A stretch of 64,000 nucleotides of DNA from Haloparvum alkalitolerans. Its GTDB lineage: Archaea > Halobacteriota > Halobacteria > Halobacteriales > Haloferacaceae. Location of the stretch: the NCBI RefSeq assembly GCF_050122995.1, contig NZ_JBNLIA010000008.1, forward strand, positions 55,514 to 119,513. Direction: 5' to 3'. A program made the translations under genes and the position numbers. How positions within the stretch are numbered: the stretch's first letter is position 1; each line of letters starts with the position of its first letter. Under the pieces are notes generated by a model. The model had not been told where the DNA came from. It saw nothing but the letters and a program-made list of their open reading frames with translations, and ran no database searches. Shown here in pieces: positions 34,759 to 43,704 of the stretch.

Positions 34759-35481
34759 TCAGCGGTCCGGCGCGACGACCTCGTTCTCCAGCGTCCCGAC
34801 GCCCTCGTAGGTGATCGAGACGGTCTCGCCCGGCTCCACGAGGCCGGGGTTCGCGGGGCTGCCGAACGCCACGCAGTCGCCCGGTTCGAACGTCACGCGC
34901 TCGGAGAGGTGCGCCATCAGCTCGTAGGGGTCGAACAGCATCAACTCCGTGTTGGCCTCCTGCCGCTTCTCGCCGCCGACGTACGTCTCCATGTCGATGC
35001 TCCGGGGGTCCAGATCGGTCTCGATCCACGGGCCGAGCGGGCCGGAACCGTCGAACGCCTTTCTGGCGGTGCGACCCACCTGATCGAGCGCGTCGAGGTC
35101 GTTCATGACCGTGTAGCCGCGGACGACCTCCGGCACGTCTTCCGGGTCGAGGTCCCGGCACCGCTCGTCGATCACCGCGACGAGCTCGCCGGCGTAGGTG
35201 AGCTCGTCGGTCCAGTCGGGGTACCGTATCCGCTCGCCGTGGGCCGCGAGGCTCGTCGGCGGCTTGATGAACCAGTCCGGCTCCTCCGGGCGCTCGTACT
35301 CCATCTGGTCCAGCGTCTCCGCGTAGTTGCGCCCGACGCAGTAGCACGCCGAGGGACTCGCGGGCGGGAGCAGCCGGCCGTCGCGACCGACCGCGTACTC
35401 GCCGTCCGCGGCGTGCACGACCCCGTCCTCGTAGCGTCCCTCAACCGGCCCGTCGGGCGTCAGCAGGCGCGCGCGTCGCAT
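34759..35481 (-). CDS. Fumarylacetoacetate hydrolase-family protein
   Basis: 240 residues. The FAH fold core is seen: CVGRNYAETLDQM, FIKPPTSL, ELTYAGELVAVI (metal-binding Glu), VRGYTVMNDLDALD and the C-terminal DCVAFGSPANPGLVEPGETVSITYEGVG. The family includes hydrolases and decarboxylases of aromatic breakdown (HpcE-like) and oxaloacetate decarboxylases. The metal-binding Glu/Asp residues are present, so it is probably active. The ATG at 35481 was chosen; the open frame extends to 35634 but lacks family similarity there. Confidence 0.87.
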   Translation of the reverse strand: MRRARLLTPDGPVEGRYEDGVVHAADGEYAVGRDGRLLPPASPSACYCVGRNYAETLDQMEYERPEEPDWFIKPPTSLAAHGERIRYPDWTDELTYAGELVAVIDERCRDLDPEDVPEVVRGYTVMNDLDALDQVGRTARKAFDGSGPLGPWIETDLDPRSIDMETYVGGEKRQEANTELMLFDPYELMAHLSERVTFEPGDCVAFGSPANPGLVEPGETVSITYEGVGTLENEVVAPDR

Positions 35482-35667
35482 GCGGCCTTCTGCCACGCTC
35501 GCGAGCAAAAGGGCGTCGGTCGCGGACGGGGCGGTCGCGGACGAGCCTGTCCCGGACGAGTCGGTCCCGGGTCCGTCACGGCGTGGGACGGCCGACCGCC
35601 ACCCGCCGTGCCCGCGGGTGTTGAACCGACCCACACGCTTATCGCCGGGCGACCATCACGAACGTTC

Positions 35668-38600
35668 ATGGGAGTTGACGACGCCCGCGGGGCCGCGGAG
35701 TCGGACGCCGCCGAGGCCATCGACCCGGACGCCGTCTCCGCGGCCTCTCTGGGGCACGACCGGCCGGACGACCCGGAGTACGCCCCGCTGGCGGCCGACC
35801 TCCGCGAGCGCGTGGCCGGCGAGGTGGCGTTCGACGAGTACGCGCAGGTGCTGTACGCCACCGACGGGAGCGTCTACGGGGCGCGGCCCGCGGGCGTGGT
35901 CTGCCCGCGCTCGGTCGCGGACGTGCGCGCGGCGGTCGCGGTCGCCGCCGAGCACGACGCCCCCGTGCTGCCGCGCGGCACGGGCTCCTCGCTCGCGGGC
36001 CAGGCGGTCGGGCCGGGCTGTGTCGTCCTCGACCTGAGCCGCCACATGGACGAGATACTGGAGGTCCGACCGGAGGAGCGCCGCGCGGTCGTCCAGCCCG
36101 GCGTCGTGCAGGACCACCTCGACGACAGGCTGGCCGAGCACGGGCTGAAGTTCGCGCCGGACCCGGCCTCCTCCGGCCGGGCGACGATCGGCGGCGGCAT
36201 CGGGAACAACTCGACGGGCGCGCACTCGGTGCGGTACGGCATCACCGACGCCTACACCGAGGAGCTCCGGGTCGTGCTCGCGGACGGGTCGCTGATCCAC
36301 ACCCGCGACGTGGTCGTCGACTCGCCGGAGTACGAGTCGATCGTCGAGAAGGACGACCGCGAGGCGGCCATTTACGAAACCGTCCGCGGACTCGTCGCGG
36401 AGCACGAGGCGGAGATCGAGGCGCGCTACCCCGAGTTGAAGCGCTCCGTCTCGGGTTACAACCTCCACAAGGTCGTGCGGGAGAACGAGGACGGCGAGGC
36501 GGTCCTCAACCTCTCGAAGCTGTTCGTCGGCGCGGAGGGGACCCTCGGCGTGGTCGTGGAGGCGGAGCTGTCGCTGGTGAGCCGGCCCGCGGAGACGGCG
36601 CTCGCGCTCTACTGCTTCGACGACCTCGTCGACGCGATGCGGGCGGTCCCCGAAGCGTTGGAGTTCCCCGTGAGCGCGGTCGAGCTGATGGACGACGAGG
36701 TGTTCGCGCTCGCGGCCGGCTCCGAGGAGTTCGCGGCGTACGCCGAGCCGATCCCCGACCGCGCCGCGGCGGCGCTGATGGTCGAGTTCGACGACGAGTG
36801 CGTCGACGACTTCGCGGCCGCGGTCGCGGAGACCTCCGCGGCGTTCCTGGACGAGGGCGACGCCTTCGACGTGATCGAGGCGTACGACTCCGACGCGCAG
36901 GCGGACCTCTGGAAGCTCCGGAAGGCGGCCATCCCCCTCCTGATGAGCATGGGGGGCGACCCGAAGCCGTACCCATTCATCGAGGACGCCTCCGTTCCGC
37001 CCGCGGAGTTGGCCGAGTACGTGGGCAAGTTCGAGGAGGTCCTGGCCGACCACGGCACCTCCGCCGCGTACTTCGCGCACGCCGGCTCCGGAACGCTCCA
37101 CATCCGCCCCATTCTGAATCTGAAGGAGGAGCGGGGCGTCGAGACGATGCACGACATCGCGGACGCGGTGACGGACCTCGTGCTGGAGCACCACGGCGCC
37201 TTCTCCGGGGAGCACGGCGACGGCCTCGCGCGCACGGAGTTCAACCCCAAGATGTACGGTCCGGCGCTGTGGGGCGCGTTCCAGGACCTGAAGTCGGCGT
37301 TCGACCCCGACTGGCGCATGAATCCCGGGAAAGTCGTCTACGTCGACGGCGAGACGGCCGCGGCGGAGGGCTACCCCGAGACGGCCGCCGACACGGACAT
37401 GCGCGAGCACCTGCGCTACGGCCCCGCCTACAGCAGCGTCGAGCCGACGACGACGCTCGACTTCTCCGCGGAGGGCGGCTTCTCGCACCTCGTGGAGCTG
37501 TGTAACGGCTGCGGCACCTGCCGGGAGCGGGAGTCCGGCGGGACGATGTGTCCGACCTTCCGAGCCTCCCGCGAGGAGGTCCAGTCGACGCGGGGACGCG
37601 CGAACATGCTCCGCGCGGCGATAAGCGGCGACCTCCCGGAGGGGGAGATCCACTCGGACCGGTTTCAGGAGGAGGTACTGGACCTCTGTGTCGGCTGCAA
37701 GGGCTGCAAGCGCGACTGCCCGACCGGCGTCGACCTCGCGAAGCTCAAAGCCGAGGTGAAACACGACCATCACGAGGAGACGGGCGCCGGCCTGCGCGAG
37801 AAACTGTTCCGCGACATCGACCGGCTCTCGGCGCTCGGGAGTCGGCTCGCGCCCCTCTCGAACGCGGCCGCGAAGGTCCCCGGCGCGCGGGCGCTCATGG
37901 ACCGCGTCCTCGGCGTCGCTCCCGACAGGGACCTGCCGCCGTTCCGCCGCGAGAGCCTGCGCGACTGGTTCGCGGCGCGGGGCGGCCCCGCGGTCCCGGA
38001 GGCGGACGCGGCCGCGACCGTCCTGCTGTTCCCGGACACGTACACGACCTACAGCTATCCCGCCGCGGGGAAGGCCGCGGTGGCGGTGCTCGAGGCCGCG
38101 AACGTGCGCGTCGAGATTCCGGGAGACCTGGCTCCCTCCGGGCGCGCGGCCTACTCCGGCGGCTTTCTGGACGTGGCCCGCGAGCGCGCGGTCGAGAACG
38201 TCGAGGCGCTCGCGCCCCGTGTCCGGGAGGGCGCGGCGGTCGTCTTCGTCGAGCCCTCGGACGCGGCCGTGTTCCAGGACGAGTACCGCGACCTGCTGAC
38301 CCCCGAGGCGGTCGGCGAGGCGACCGCGAGCGACGGTGCGGTCGTCTCGGAGGCCGCTTTCGGGGTCCTGGAGTACCTCGACGTTCACCGTGTCGACGAG
38401 CGGCTCGCCTTCGACGCGCCCGCGGAGACGCTGACGTATCACGGCCACTGCAACCAGAAGGCGCTCAAGAAGGACCACCACGCGGTCGGCGTGCTCCGGC
38501 GGGCGGGCTACGAGGTCGACCCCCTCGACTCGGGCTGTTGCGGCATGGCCGGCTCGTTCGGCTACGAGAGCGAGCACTACGACCTCTCGCGGGCCATCGG

Positions 38601-38769
38601 CCGCCTGCTGTTCGACGAGGTCGCGGAGAGTCCCGGAGACACGGTCACGGCGCCCGGGGGCTCCTGTCGCACCCAGTTGGGCGACCGCGAGGGGGCGGAC
38701 CATCCGCCGCACCCGATTCAGAAGCTCGCCGCCGCGCTGTCCGCCGACGGTAGCCGCGCCGATCCGTGA
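35668..38769 (+). CDS. dld: FAD-binding / 4Fe-4S D-lactate (or glycolate) dehydrogenase
   Basis: 1033 residues, three parts. An FAD-binding PCMH domain (residues about 60-290; PRGTGSSLAGQAV and the flavin segment ASSGRATIGGGIGNN) is followed by a C-terminal FAD oxidase domain with HHGAFSGEHGDG. An iron-sulfur segment has CNGCGTCRERESGGTMCP and CVGCKGCKRDCPTGVD (two 4Fe-4S clusters), then CCG domains ending in DSGCCGMAGSFGYE. It oxidises D-lactate or glycolate and passes electrons to the membrane. A Bat-type regulator lies directly downstream in the same direction. It matches haloarchaeal Dld in length and order. Confidence 0.9.
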   Translation: MGVDDARGAAESDAAEAIDPDAVSAASLGHDRPDDPEYAPLAADLRERVAGEVAFDEYAQVLYATDGSVYGARPAGVVCPRSVADVRAAVAVAAEHDAPVLPRGTGSSLAGQAVGPGCVVLDLSRHMDEILEVRPEERRAVVQPGVVQDHLDDRLAEHGLKFAPDPASSGRATIGGGIGNNSTGAHSVRYGITDAYTEELRVVLADGSLIHTRDVVVDSPEYESIVEKDDREAAIYETVRGLVAEHEAEIEARYPELKRSVSGYNLHKVVRENEDGEAVLNLSKLFVGAEGTLGVVVEAELSLVSRPAETALALYCFDDLVDAMRAVPEALEFPVSAVELMDDEVFALAAGSEEFAAYAEPIPDRAAAALMVEFDDECVDDFAAAVAETSAAFLDEGDAFDVIEAYDSDAQADLWKLRKAAIPLLMSMGGDPKPYPFIEDASVPPAELAEYVGKFEEVLADHGTSAAYFAHAGSGTLHIRPILNLKEERGVETMHDIADAVTDLVLEHHGAFSGEHGDGLARTEFNPKMYGPALWGAFQDLKSAFDPDWRMNPGKVVYVDGETAAAEGYPETAADTDMREHLRYGPAYSSVEPTTTLDFSAEGGFSHLVELCNGCGTCRERESGGTMCPTFRASREEVQSTRGRANMLRAAISGDLPEGEIHSDRFQEEVLDLCVGCKGCKRDCPTGVDLAKLKAEVKHDHHEETGAGLREKLFRDIDRLSALGSRLAPLSNAAAKVPGARALMDRVLGVAPDRDLPPFRRESLRDWFAARGGPAVPEADAAATVLLFPDTYTTYSYPAAGKAAVAVLEAANVRVEIPGDLAPSGRAAYSGGFLDVARERAVENVEALAPRVREGAAVVFVEPSDAAVFQDEYRDLLTPEAVGEATASDGAVVSEAAFGVLEYLDVHRVDERLAFDAPAETLTYHGHCNQKALKKDHHAVGVLRRAGYEVDPLDSGCCGMAGSFGYESEHYDLSRAIGRLLFDEVAESPGDTVTAPGGSCRTQLGDREGADHPPHPIQKLAAALSADGSRADP

Positions 38770-38855
38770 CTGACGCTCCGAGGAGCGAATCGGTCCGCGA
38801 TCGTGGCACCCATACGCAAAAGTCATACTGCTGATGGACCAATCCTCCGAGAACC

Positions 38856-39575
38856 ATGTCCACACCGGACCAGCCGGGGTCGGCCGCCCCCGTCGCCGAG
38901 GTCGAGTTCTCGCTTCGCGAGGGGAGCTACCCGTTCCTCAGGGGGTCGGCCGTCGAGGAATGCACGTTCGAACTCGCGAAGATGGTGCCGCGCAGCGAGG
39001 GCGGGCACACGGAGTACTTCAGCGTCACCGACGCGGATCCGGGGCGCATCGCTTCGCTCGCCGAGGAGCACGAAACGGCCGAGGTGCGTCTCCTCACGGA
39101 GTACGACCGCGGGGGGCTGTTCGAGTTTCAGGTTCGGGGGAACTGCCCCGCCCACCGGCTCGCGGAGCTCGGCGCCCTCCCGCAGGTGGTGGAGGCCACC
39201 GACGGGACGGGCCGCATCGTCGCCGACATCCCGGCCGGCCGTGACACCGGCGCGGTCATCGAGGCGTTCCTCACGGCCGTTCCCGCGGCCGATCTGACCG
39301 CAAAGCGCGGGAAGGAGTCGGTGACGCCGCTTTTCACCGTGTCGGGCGTCCAGCAGGTGCTCCGCACGCGACTCACGGACAGACAGTTCGAGGTCCTCGT
39401 GACCGCCCTCGAGGCGGGGTACTACGAGTGGCCGCGCGAATGTAGCGGCGAGGAGGTGGCCGACGAACTGGGGATCTCCTCGGCGACGTTCGCCGAACAC
39501 ATCCGCACCGCGGAGCGAAAACTGCTCACCCTGCTTTTCGAGCGGTCGGCGTTCGGGGCACCGGAACGCCGATAG
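38856..39575 (+). CDS. Bat-type (bacterio-opsin activator-like) HTH regulator
   Basis: 239 residues. The N-terminal ~155 residues form the haloarchaeal bacterioopsin-activator sensor-like domain. The C-terminal HTH-10 domain begins LTDRQFEVLVTALEAGYYEWPRECSGEEVADELGISSATFAEHIRTAERKLL in segments typical of the family. It probably controls neighbouring metabolic genes such as dld, 86 bases upstream, but this is inference. Dozens of paralogues occur in haloarchaeal genomes, so its signal cannot be named. Confidence 0.87.
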   Translation: MSTPDQPGSAAPVAEVEFSLREGSYPFLRGSAVEECTFELAKMVPRSEGGHTEYFSVTDADPGRIASLAEEHETAEVRLLTEYDRGGLFEFQVRGNCPAHRLAELGALPQVVEATDGTGRIVADIPAGRDTGAVIEAFLTAVPAADLTAKRGKESVTPLFTVSGVQQVLRTRLTDRQFEVLVTALEAGYYEWPRECSGEEVADELGISSATFAEHIRTAERKLLTLLFERSAFGAPERR

Positions 39576-39740
39576 CGATCGCCGGCGCACTTCGGCACCT
39601 CCGGCACCTCGCTCGTCCTCGATCGGCGAGACGACCGTCCGCCCGCTCGCCCCGTTGGCCACCCTACAGCCGGTGCGGAGCTCTCTCTTCGGTCGGTTCG
39701 ACTCGAGGGGGAGCGCCCGCGCCGAGCGGTGTCGGCCGCC

Positions 39741-40784
39741 TCAGACCCAGCCCTCTTCGACGAGCAGTTCGCCGTTCAGCAGGGAGGCGCCGGCCGCGCC
39801 GCGGACGGTGTTGTGCGCGAGGCAGTTGTACTGGACGCCGTCGGCGGTCGTGGCGACGCCGCCGGCGGAGATGCCCATCCCGCCGGCGTAAGTGCGGTCG
39901 AGGCGGGGCTGCGGGCGGTCCGGCTCGGAGGGCCCGAACACCTGGATCAGCTGGTCGGGCGAGCTGTGGAGGTCGCCGCGGCCCTCGAAGGAGCGCATCG
40001 CCTCGCGGACCTCGCCCGCGCTCGGGTCCTCGGCCAGTTCCGCGAACACGTTCTCCAGGTGGCCGTCGAGCGTCGGGATGCGGTTACAGGAGGCGGAGAC
40101 GGCGGCCTCGTGGAGCGCGACCTCTGCGCCGTCGAACTCGCCGAGGAGCTTCCGGGACTCCGTCTCCATCTTGTCCTCCTCGCCGCCGATGTGCGGGATG
40201 GCGTTGTCGATGATCTCCATCGAGGTGACGCCCGAGTAGCCCGCGCCGGAGACTGCCTGCAGCGTGGAGACGTTGACCGTCTCGAGGCCGAACTCGTCGA
40301 GCGCGGCGAGCGTCGGGACCATCGTGATCGTCGAGCAGTTCGGGTTCTTGACGAGGGCGCCGTCCCAGCCCCGCTCGTCGCGCTGGACCTCGATCAGATC
40401 GAGGTGGTCGGGGTTGATCTCGGGGATGGTGAGGGGAACGTCGTCGGCCATGCGGTCGTTCGAGGAGTTCGAGGAGACGACGTACCCCTCCTCCAGAAAC
40501 GCGGGTTCGACGTCCGCAGCGACGCCCGAGGGGAGCGAGGAGAACAGCAGGTCCACGTCGTCGGGGACCGCGTCGGGGTCGGTCGCGCCGACCTCCATCT
40601 TCCCCACGTCCTCGGGAATGGGCGTGTCGACGCGCCACTTGGCCGCCTCGCGGTAGGTCTTTCCGGCGCTCTCGTCGCTCGCGGTGACGGCCGCGAGGTC
40701 GAAGGTCGGATGGTCGTCGAGCAGCTGGATGAATCGCTGGCCCACGGCGCCGGTTGCGCCGAGGATGCCGACTCGTACGGACAT
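39741..40784 (-). CDS. asd: Aspartate-semialdehyde dehydrogenase
   Basis: 347 residues. NADP motif GILGATGAVGQRFIQLL at the N-terminus, catalytic Cys in KNPNCSTITMVPTLA, the substrate-binding segment SGAGYSGVTSMEIIDN and the His in AAVSASCNRIPTLDGHLENVF. It makes aspartate semialdehyde from aspartyl phosphate for threonine, methionine and lysine. The sequence type is the archaeal/fungal Asd. Divergent from the second nhaC. Confidence 0.95.
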   Translation of the reverse strand: MSVRVGILGATGAVGQRFIQLLDDHPTFDLAAVTASDESAGKTYREAAKWRVDTPIPEDVGKMEVGATDPDAVPDDVDLLFSSLPSGVAADVEPAFLEEGYVVSSNSSNDRMADDVPLTIPEINPDHLDLIEVQRDERGWDGALVKNPNCSTITMVPTLAALDEFGLETVNVSTLQAVSGAGYSGVTSMEIIDNAIPHIGGEEDKMETESRKLLGEFDGAEVALHEAAVSASCNRIPTLDGHLENVFAELAEDPSAGEVREAMRSFEGRGDLHSSPDQLIQVFGPSEPDRPQPRLDRTYAGGMGISAGGVATTADGVQYNCLAHNTVRGAAGASLLNGELLVEEGWV

Positions 40785-40998
40785 TGCGTGTGGTTGGGTC
40801 GCAGGGACGTAAGTGCGTTCGGATAGCGACCGAATCCGCCGCTCGTGGCGCCCTCTCGGCGATATCCGAGTTTCGCCGAGGGACCGCCGCCGAGCGAGCA
40901 CATCCGCCGAGAACTCCTCACCGGAGCGGTCGTTCGACCCCGAAAGCCGCGGTTTCGTGAGGCCACCCTTAAGCGTCTGGCCCCGGAACCGAACGGGC

Positions 40999-42609
40999 AT
41001 GGCAGCAGAAACGTTCGGCGCGTTGTCGCTGGTTCCACCGCTCCTGGCGATCGGACTGGCAATCGTCACGCGCAAGGCCGTCCCGTCGCTGTTCGTCGGC
41101 GTCTGGGCCGGCGCCGTCATCTTCACCGGCGGGCTCGGCGTGGTACAGACGTTCGACTGGATCGTCGCGGCGATCATCGCGGACGACGGCTTCCAGGCGA
41201 CGATCATCGTCTTCACCCTGCTGCTCGGGTCGGGCGTCGCCATGGTGTGGAACCTCGGCGGCTCCTACGCCGTCCGCGACTGGGCGATCGAGCACCTCGA
41301 CACCCAGCGCAAGGCGGGCCTCGCGGCGTGGGTCCTGGGACTGATCATGTTCTTCGACGACTACGCCAACACCGCCATCGTCGGCTCCTCGATGAAGGAC
41401 GTCTCCGACGAGTTGCGCGTCTCCCGCGAGAAGCTCTCGTACATCGTCGACTCGACGGCCGCGCCCGTCGCGACGCTGGGCATCTCCTCGTGGGTCGCGT
41501 TCCAGATCGGGCTGATCTCGGACGCGTACGGCAACCTCGGTGTCGAGAACGCCCCGAGCGCGTTCGAGGTGTTCGTGCGCTCGATCCCGTTCAACGCCTA
41601 CTCGCTCCTGGCCATCGTCATGGTGCTCATCGTCGTCGCGTCGCGGCGCGACTTCGGGGAGATGCTCGACGCCGAGCACCGCTCGTACACGACCGGCGCC
41701 GTCAACCGCGAGGACGCGGTGCCGATGCAGGACGTGAAAGACGACCTCGGCGAACCCCACGCCGAGAACCCCCGGCTGGTCAACTTCTTCGCGCCGGTCG
41801 CGGTCCTGATCGCGGTGACGCTCGGCGCCGCGCTGTGGACCGGCGGCCTCACCGCGGGCGGGTTCGCGGCCGACCCCCTCGGCGCGCTCTGGGAGGCGAT
41901 GACCGGCGCGGACTACGCCGGCGCGCTCGTGTACGGCTCCTTCGCGATGGTGCTGTCCGGCTTCGCGCTCGGGAAGGCCTACGACATCCTCGACTTCGGC
42001 GAGGCGACGGACGCCACCATCGACGGCTTCGGGATCATGCTCACCGCGGTGACGGTGCTGGTGCTGGCGTGGTCCATCGGCGAGGTCGTCGCCGCGCTCG
42101 GCACCGCCGAGTACGTCGAGGGCTTCATCGGCGAGGGCTTCCCGGCCGCGGTGCTCCCGGTCGTCGTCCTGCTGTTCGCCGCGTTCGTCGCCTTCTCGAC
42201 CGGCACCTCGTGGGGCGCGATGGGGATCATCACCCCCGTCGCCATCCCGGTCGCGTGGTCGGTGACGGGCGACCACACGATGGTCGCGGCCGTGGTCGGC
42301 GCCGTCTTCTCGGGCGCCATCTTCGGCGACCACACCTCGCCCATCTCCGACACGACCGTCCTCTCGGCGACCTTCACGGGCGCGGACCTGATCGACCACG
42401 TGCGGACGCAGCTCTACTACGCCGTGACCGTCGTCGTCGTCGCGATCGCCGTCCTGCTCGCGTGGGGGGTCACCGGCGTCACGCCGTTCGTCTGGCTCCC
42501 GCTGGGCGCGCTCGCGCTCGTCGGCCTCGTCTACGGGCTCTCGGAGCTCGACGCCCGCCGAAAGGGTGTTTCTCCGATCGCGACCGACTCCTCACAGCGC
42601 GAGAAGTAA
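40999..42609 (+). CDS. NhaC-family Na+/H+ antiporter (second copy)
   Basis: 536 residues with about 12 helices. Landmarks: GSGVAMVWNLGG, GLIMFFDDYANTAIVGSSMKDV, STGTSWGAMGIITPVAIPVAW and SGAIFGDHTSPISDTTVLSATF with the conserved Asp. It exchanges sodium for protons (or a lactate/malate-type exchange) and contributes to ion balance. It differs clearly from the 17.1 kb copy, whose corresponding motif is IFGDNLAPVSDT, so the two are old paralogues rather than a recent duplication. The large repeat-bearing gap follows its stop. Confidence 0.92.
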   Translation: MAAETFGALSLVPPLLAIGLAIVTRKAVPSLFVGVWAGAVIFTGGLGVVQTFDWIVAAIIADDGFQATIIVFTLLLGSGVAMVWNLGGSYAVRDWAIEHLDTQRKAGLAAWVLGLIMFFDDYANTAIVGSSMKDVSDELRVSREKLSYIVDSTAAPVATLGISSWVAFQIGLISDAYGNLGVENAPSAFEVFVRSIPFNAYSLLAIVMVLIVVASRRDFGEMLDAEHRSYTTGAVNREDAVPMQDVKDDLGEPHAENPRLVNFFAPVAVLIAVTLGAALWTGGLTAGGFAADPLGALWEAMTGADYAGALVYGSFAMVLSGFALGKAYDILDFGEATDATIDGFGIMLTAVTVLVLAWSIGEVVAALGTAEYVEGFIGEGFPAAVLPVVVLLFAAFVAFSTGTSWGAMGIITPVAIPVAWSVTGDHTMVAAVVGAVFSGAIFGDHTSPISDTTVLSATFTGADLIDHVRTQLYYAVTVVVVAIAVLLAWGVTGVTPFVWLPLGALALVGLVYGLSELDARRKGVSPIATDSSQREK

Positions 42610-42780
42610 GCGGTTCCGTACGGCGGTTTTCGCTTCTACGCCGGTCGATCCGTGTTCGGAAGCTCGCGATCAGTGATTCTGGGAGCAGTGGGAGATGCTA
42701 CCGTTTCTGTCTCGGATGTAGATATCGTCGCACTGGGCGGTAACCTCCGGAGGGTACCAACCGGCATTCCTCGCTACTGA

Positions 42781-43135
42781 CCTGGTTCTGCTGCTTATGC
42801 TGCTTGGGACAGCAACACCCAGAAAGCCCCAGCCGGCTCGACCGGCCGCCGCACACTCTGCGCGCTCGCGCCTCTCCACACCGCCCGGCGCGAGTGCTTG
42901 AGGCGCCGGGGCCGGATCGAGCCGGCTGCCCCTTTCAGTCCCACCCACCGCCCCGCACTGCGACCGCACAGCACCGCAGCCTCATCCCTCCCCAGCCTCG
43001 ACGGCGCCGCGGCCGCGAGACCGCACCGCAGTGCGGCCGCGCCGCCGTCTCCCTCGCGCGGTCGCGGCGACACGCTTCGCGGTCGCCGCGGCGCGCGCCA
43101 ACCGCACCGCTCCGCCACAGCACCGCACGCCGACG
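42781..43135 (+). repeat. Dispersed modular element, copy 3 (plus orientation)
   Basis: One A module with core AGAAAGCCCC at 42821, the B motif CTTTCAGTCCCACCC at 42932-42946, a CCGCAC-rich stretch, D motif at 42978-43000, a 14-base palindrome with one mismatch (43003-43016 with 43033-43046) and the E block (43049-43099) identical to copy 2. The bases 42610-42780 before it show no gene; they hold an unremarkable spacer with TGTTTCTGTCTC-like runs. Confidence 0.8.
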
Positions 43136-43214
43136 GACGTTTTTCGCGGATGGGGCGGAACTCCCGCCGTGAGTGCAGCTCTGTCGCGCCGATCGCGGGG
43201 CATCGCCCCGCCGG

Positions 43215-43640
43215 CTGTCCAACGTCTGGCGCGCGCGACCTCGACGCGCGCGAGGGAAGCCCGGCCGCGGCCGGAGCAACGCGGAGGCCGCGGGCGGCTG
43301 AGGCTGGGGAGGTGTGAGGCCACGCTTGCCTCGACAGCCGAGGTAGAGACCCATCGAACAATCCGCGGCGACGACTGATTCGAAAGACCGCGCCCTGGCG
43401 GACTGAAAGGGCGAGGCCGGTCGCGCCCTCTCAGACGGGCCCTATCTGCGCGGGCGGTGCTGAGAGCGCAGATATCCCGCTGAGAGGGCTCGAGCGGTCG
43501 AGGGCTTTCTGGATGTTGGCAACAAGCGTAGCAAGGCGCTTGACCGATCAAATGCCGGCGTACAGCGAGCGGTCGAGGGCTTTCTAAGTGTTGCTGTCTC
43601 AAGCAGCAGGACGCTTGTTCACACAACCATCAACGTACAG
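43215..43640 (-). repeat. Dispersed modular element, inverted partner of copy 3
   Basis: Read on the minus strand this has two A modules (AGGGCTTTCT on the plus strand at 43501 and 43576, 75 apart), a partial B motif (GGCGGACTGAAAGG at 43397-43410) and a D motif (43300-43320, GAGGCTGGGGAGG), then a degenerate palindrome (43262-43295) and E-like GC-rich sequence. With copy 3 it forms an inverted pair A-B-D-E...E'-D'-B'-A'-A' around a centre near 43170. No credible ORF in either strand of 42610-43704. Confidence 0.75.
43425..43489. repeat. Nested inverted repeat inside the inverted element
   Basis: Two perfect nested stems: outer GCCCTCTCAG (43425-43434) with CTGAGAGGGC (43480-43489), inner ATCTGCGC (43444-43451) with GCGCAGAT (43466-43473). 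It lies between the B-like and A-like motifs of the minus-strand copy and is not seen in the other copies. Confidence 0.8.
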
Positions 43641-43704
43641 CGACCGGTCACCGCATCCCTCGAACTGCCACCCTTTTTGTCCCGGCGCGCCGGAACCTCT
43701 CCCA

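Noticed and set aside
34200..34760. Arg/Pro/Ala-rich open frames over the dispersed elements, including one reading VGLKGAVGSI
   Set aside because: They come from translating the B motif and C-rich repeats; no homologous family, no start context and both strands look equally open.
17142..42609. The two nhaC genes as a recent duplication
   Set aside because: Their motifs and lengths differ clearly (GDNLAPVSDT versus GDHTSPISDT), so they are old paralogues.
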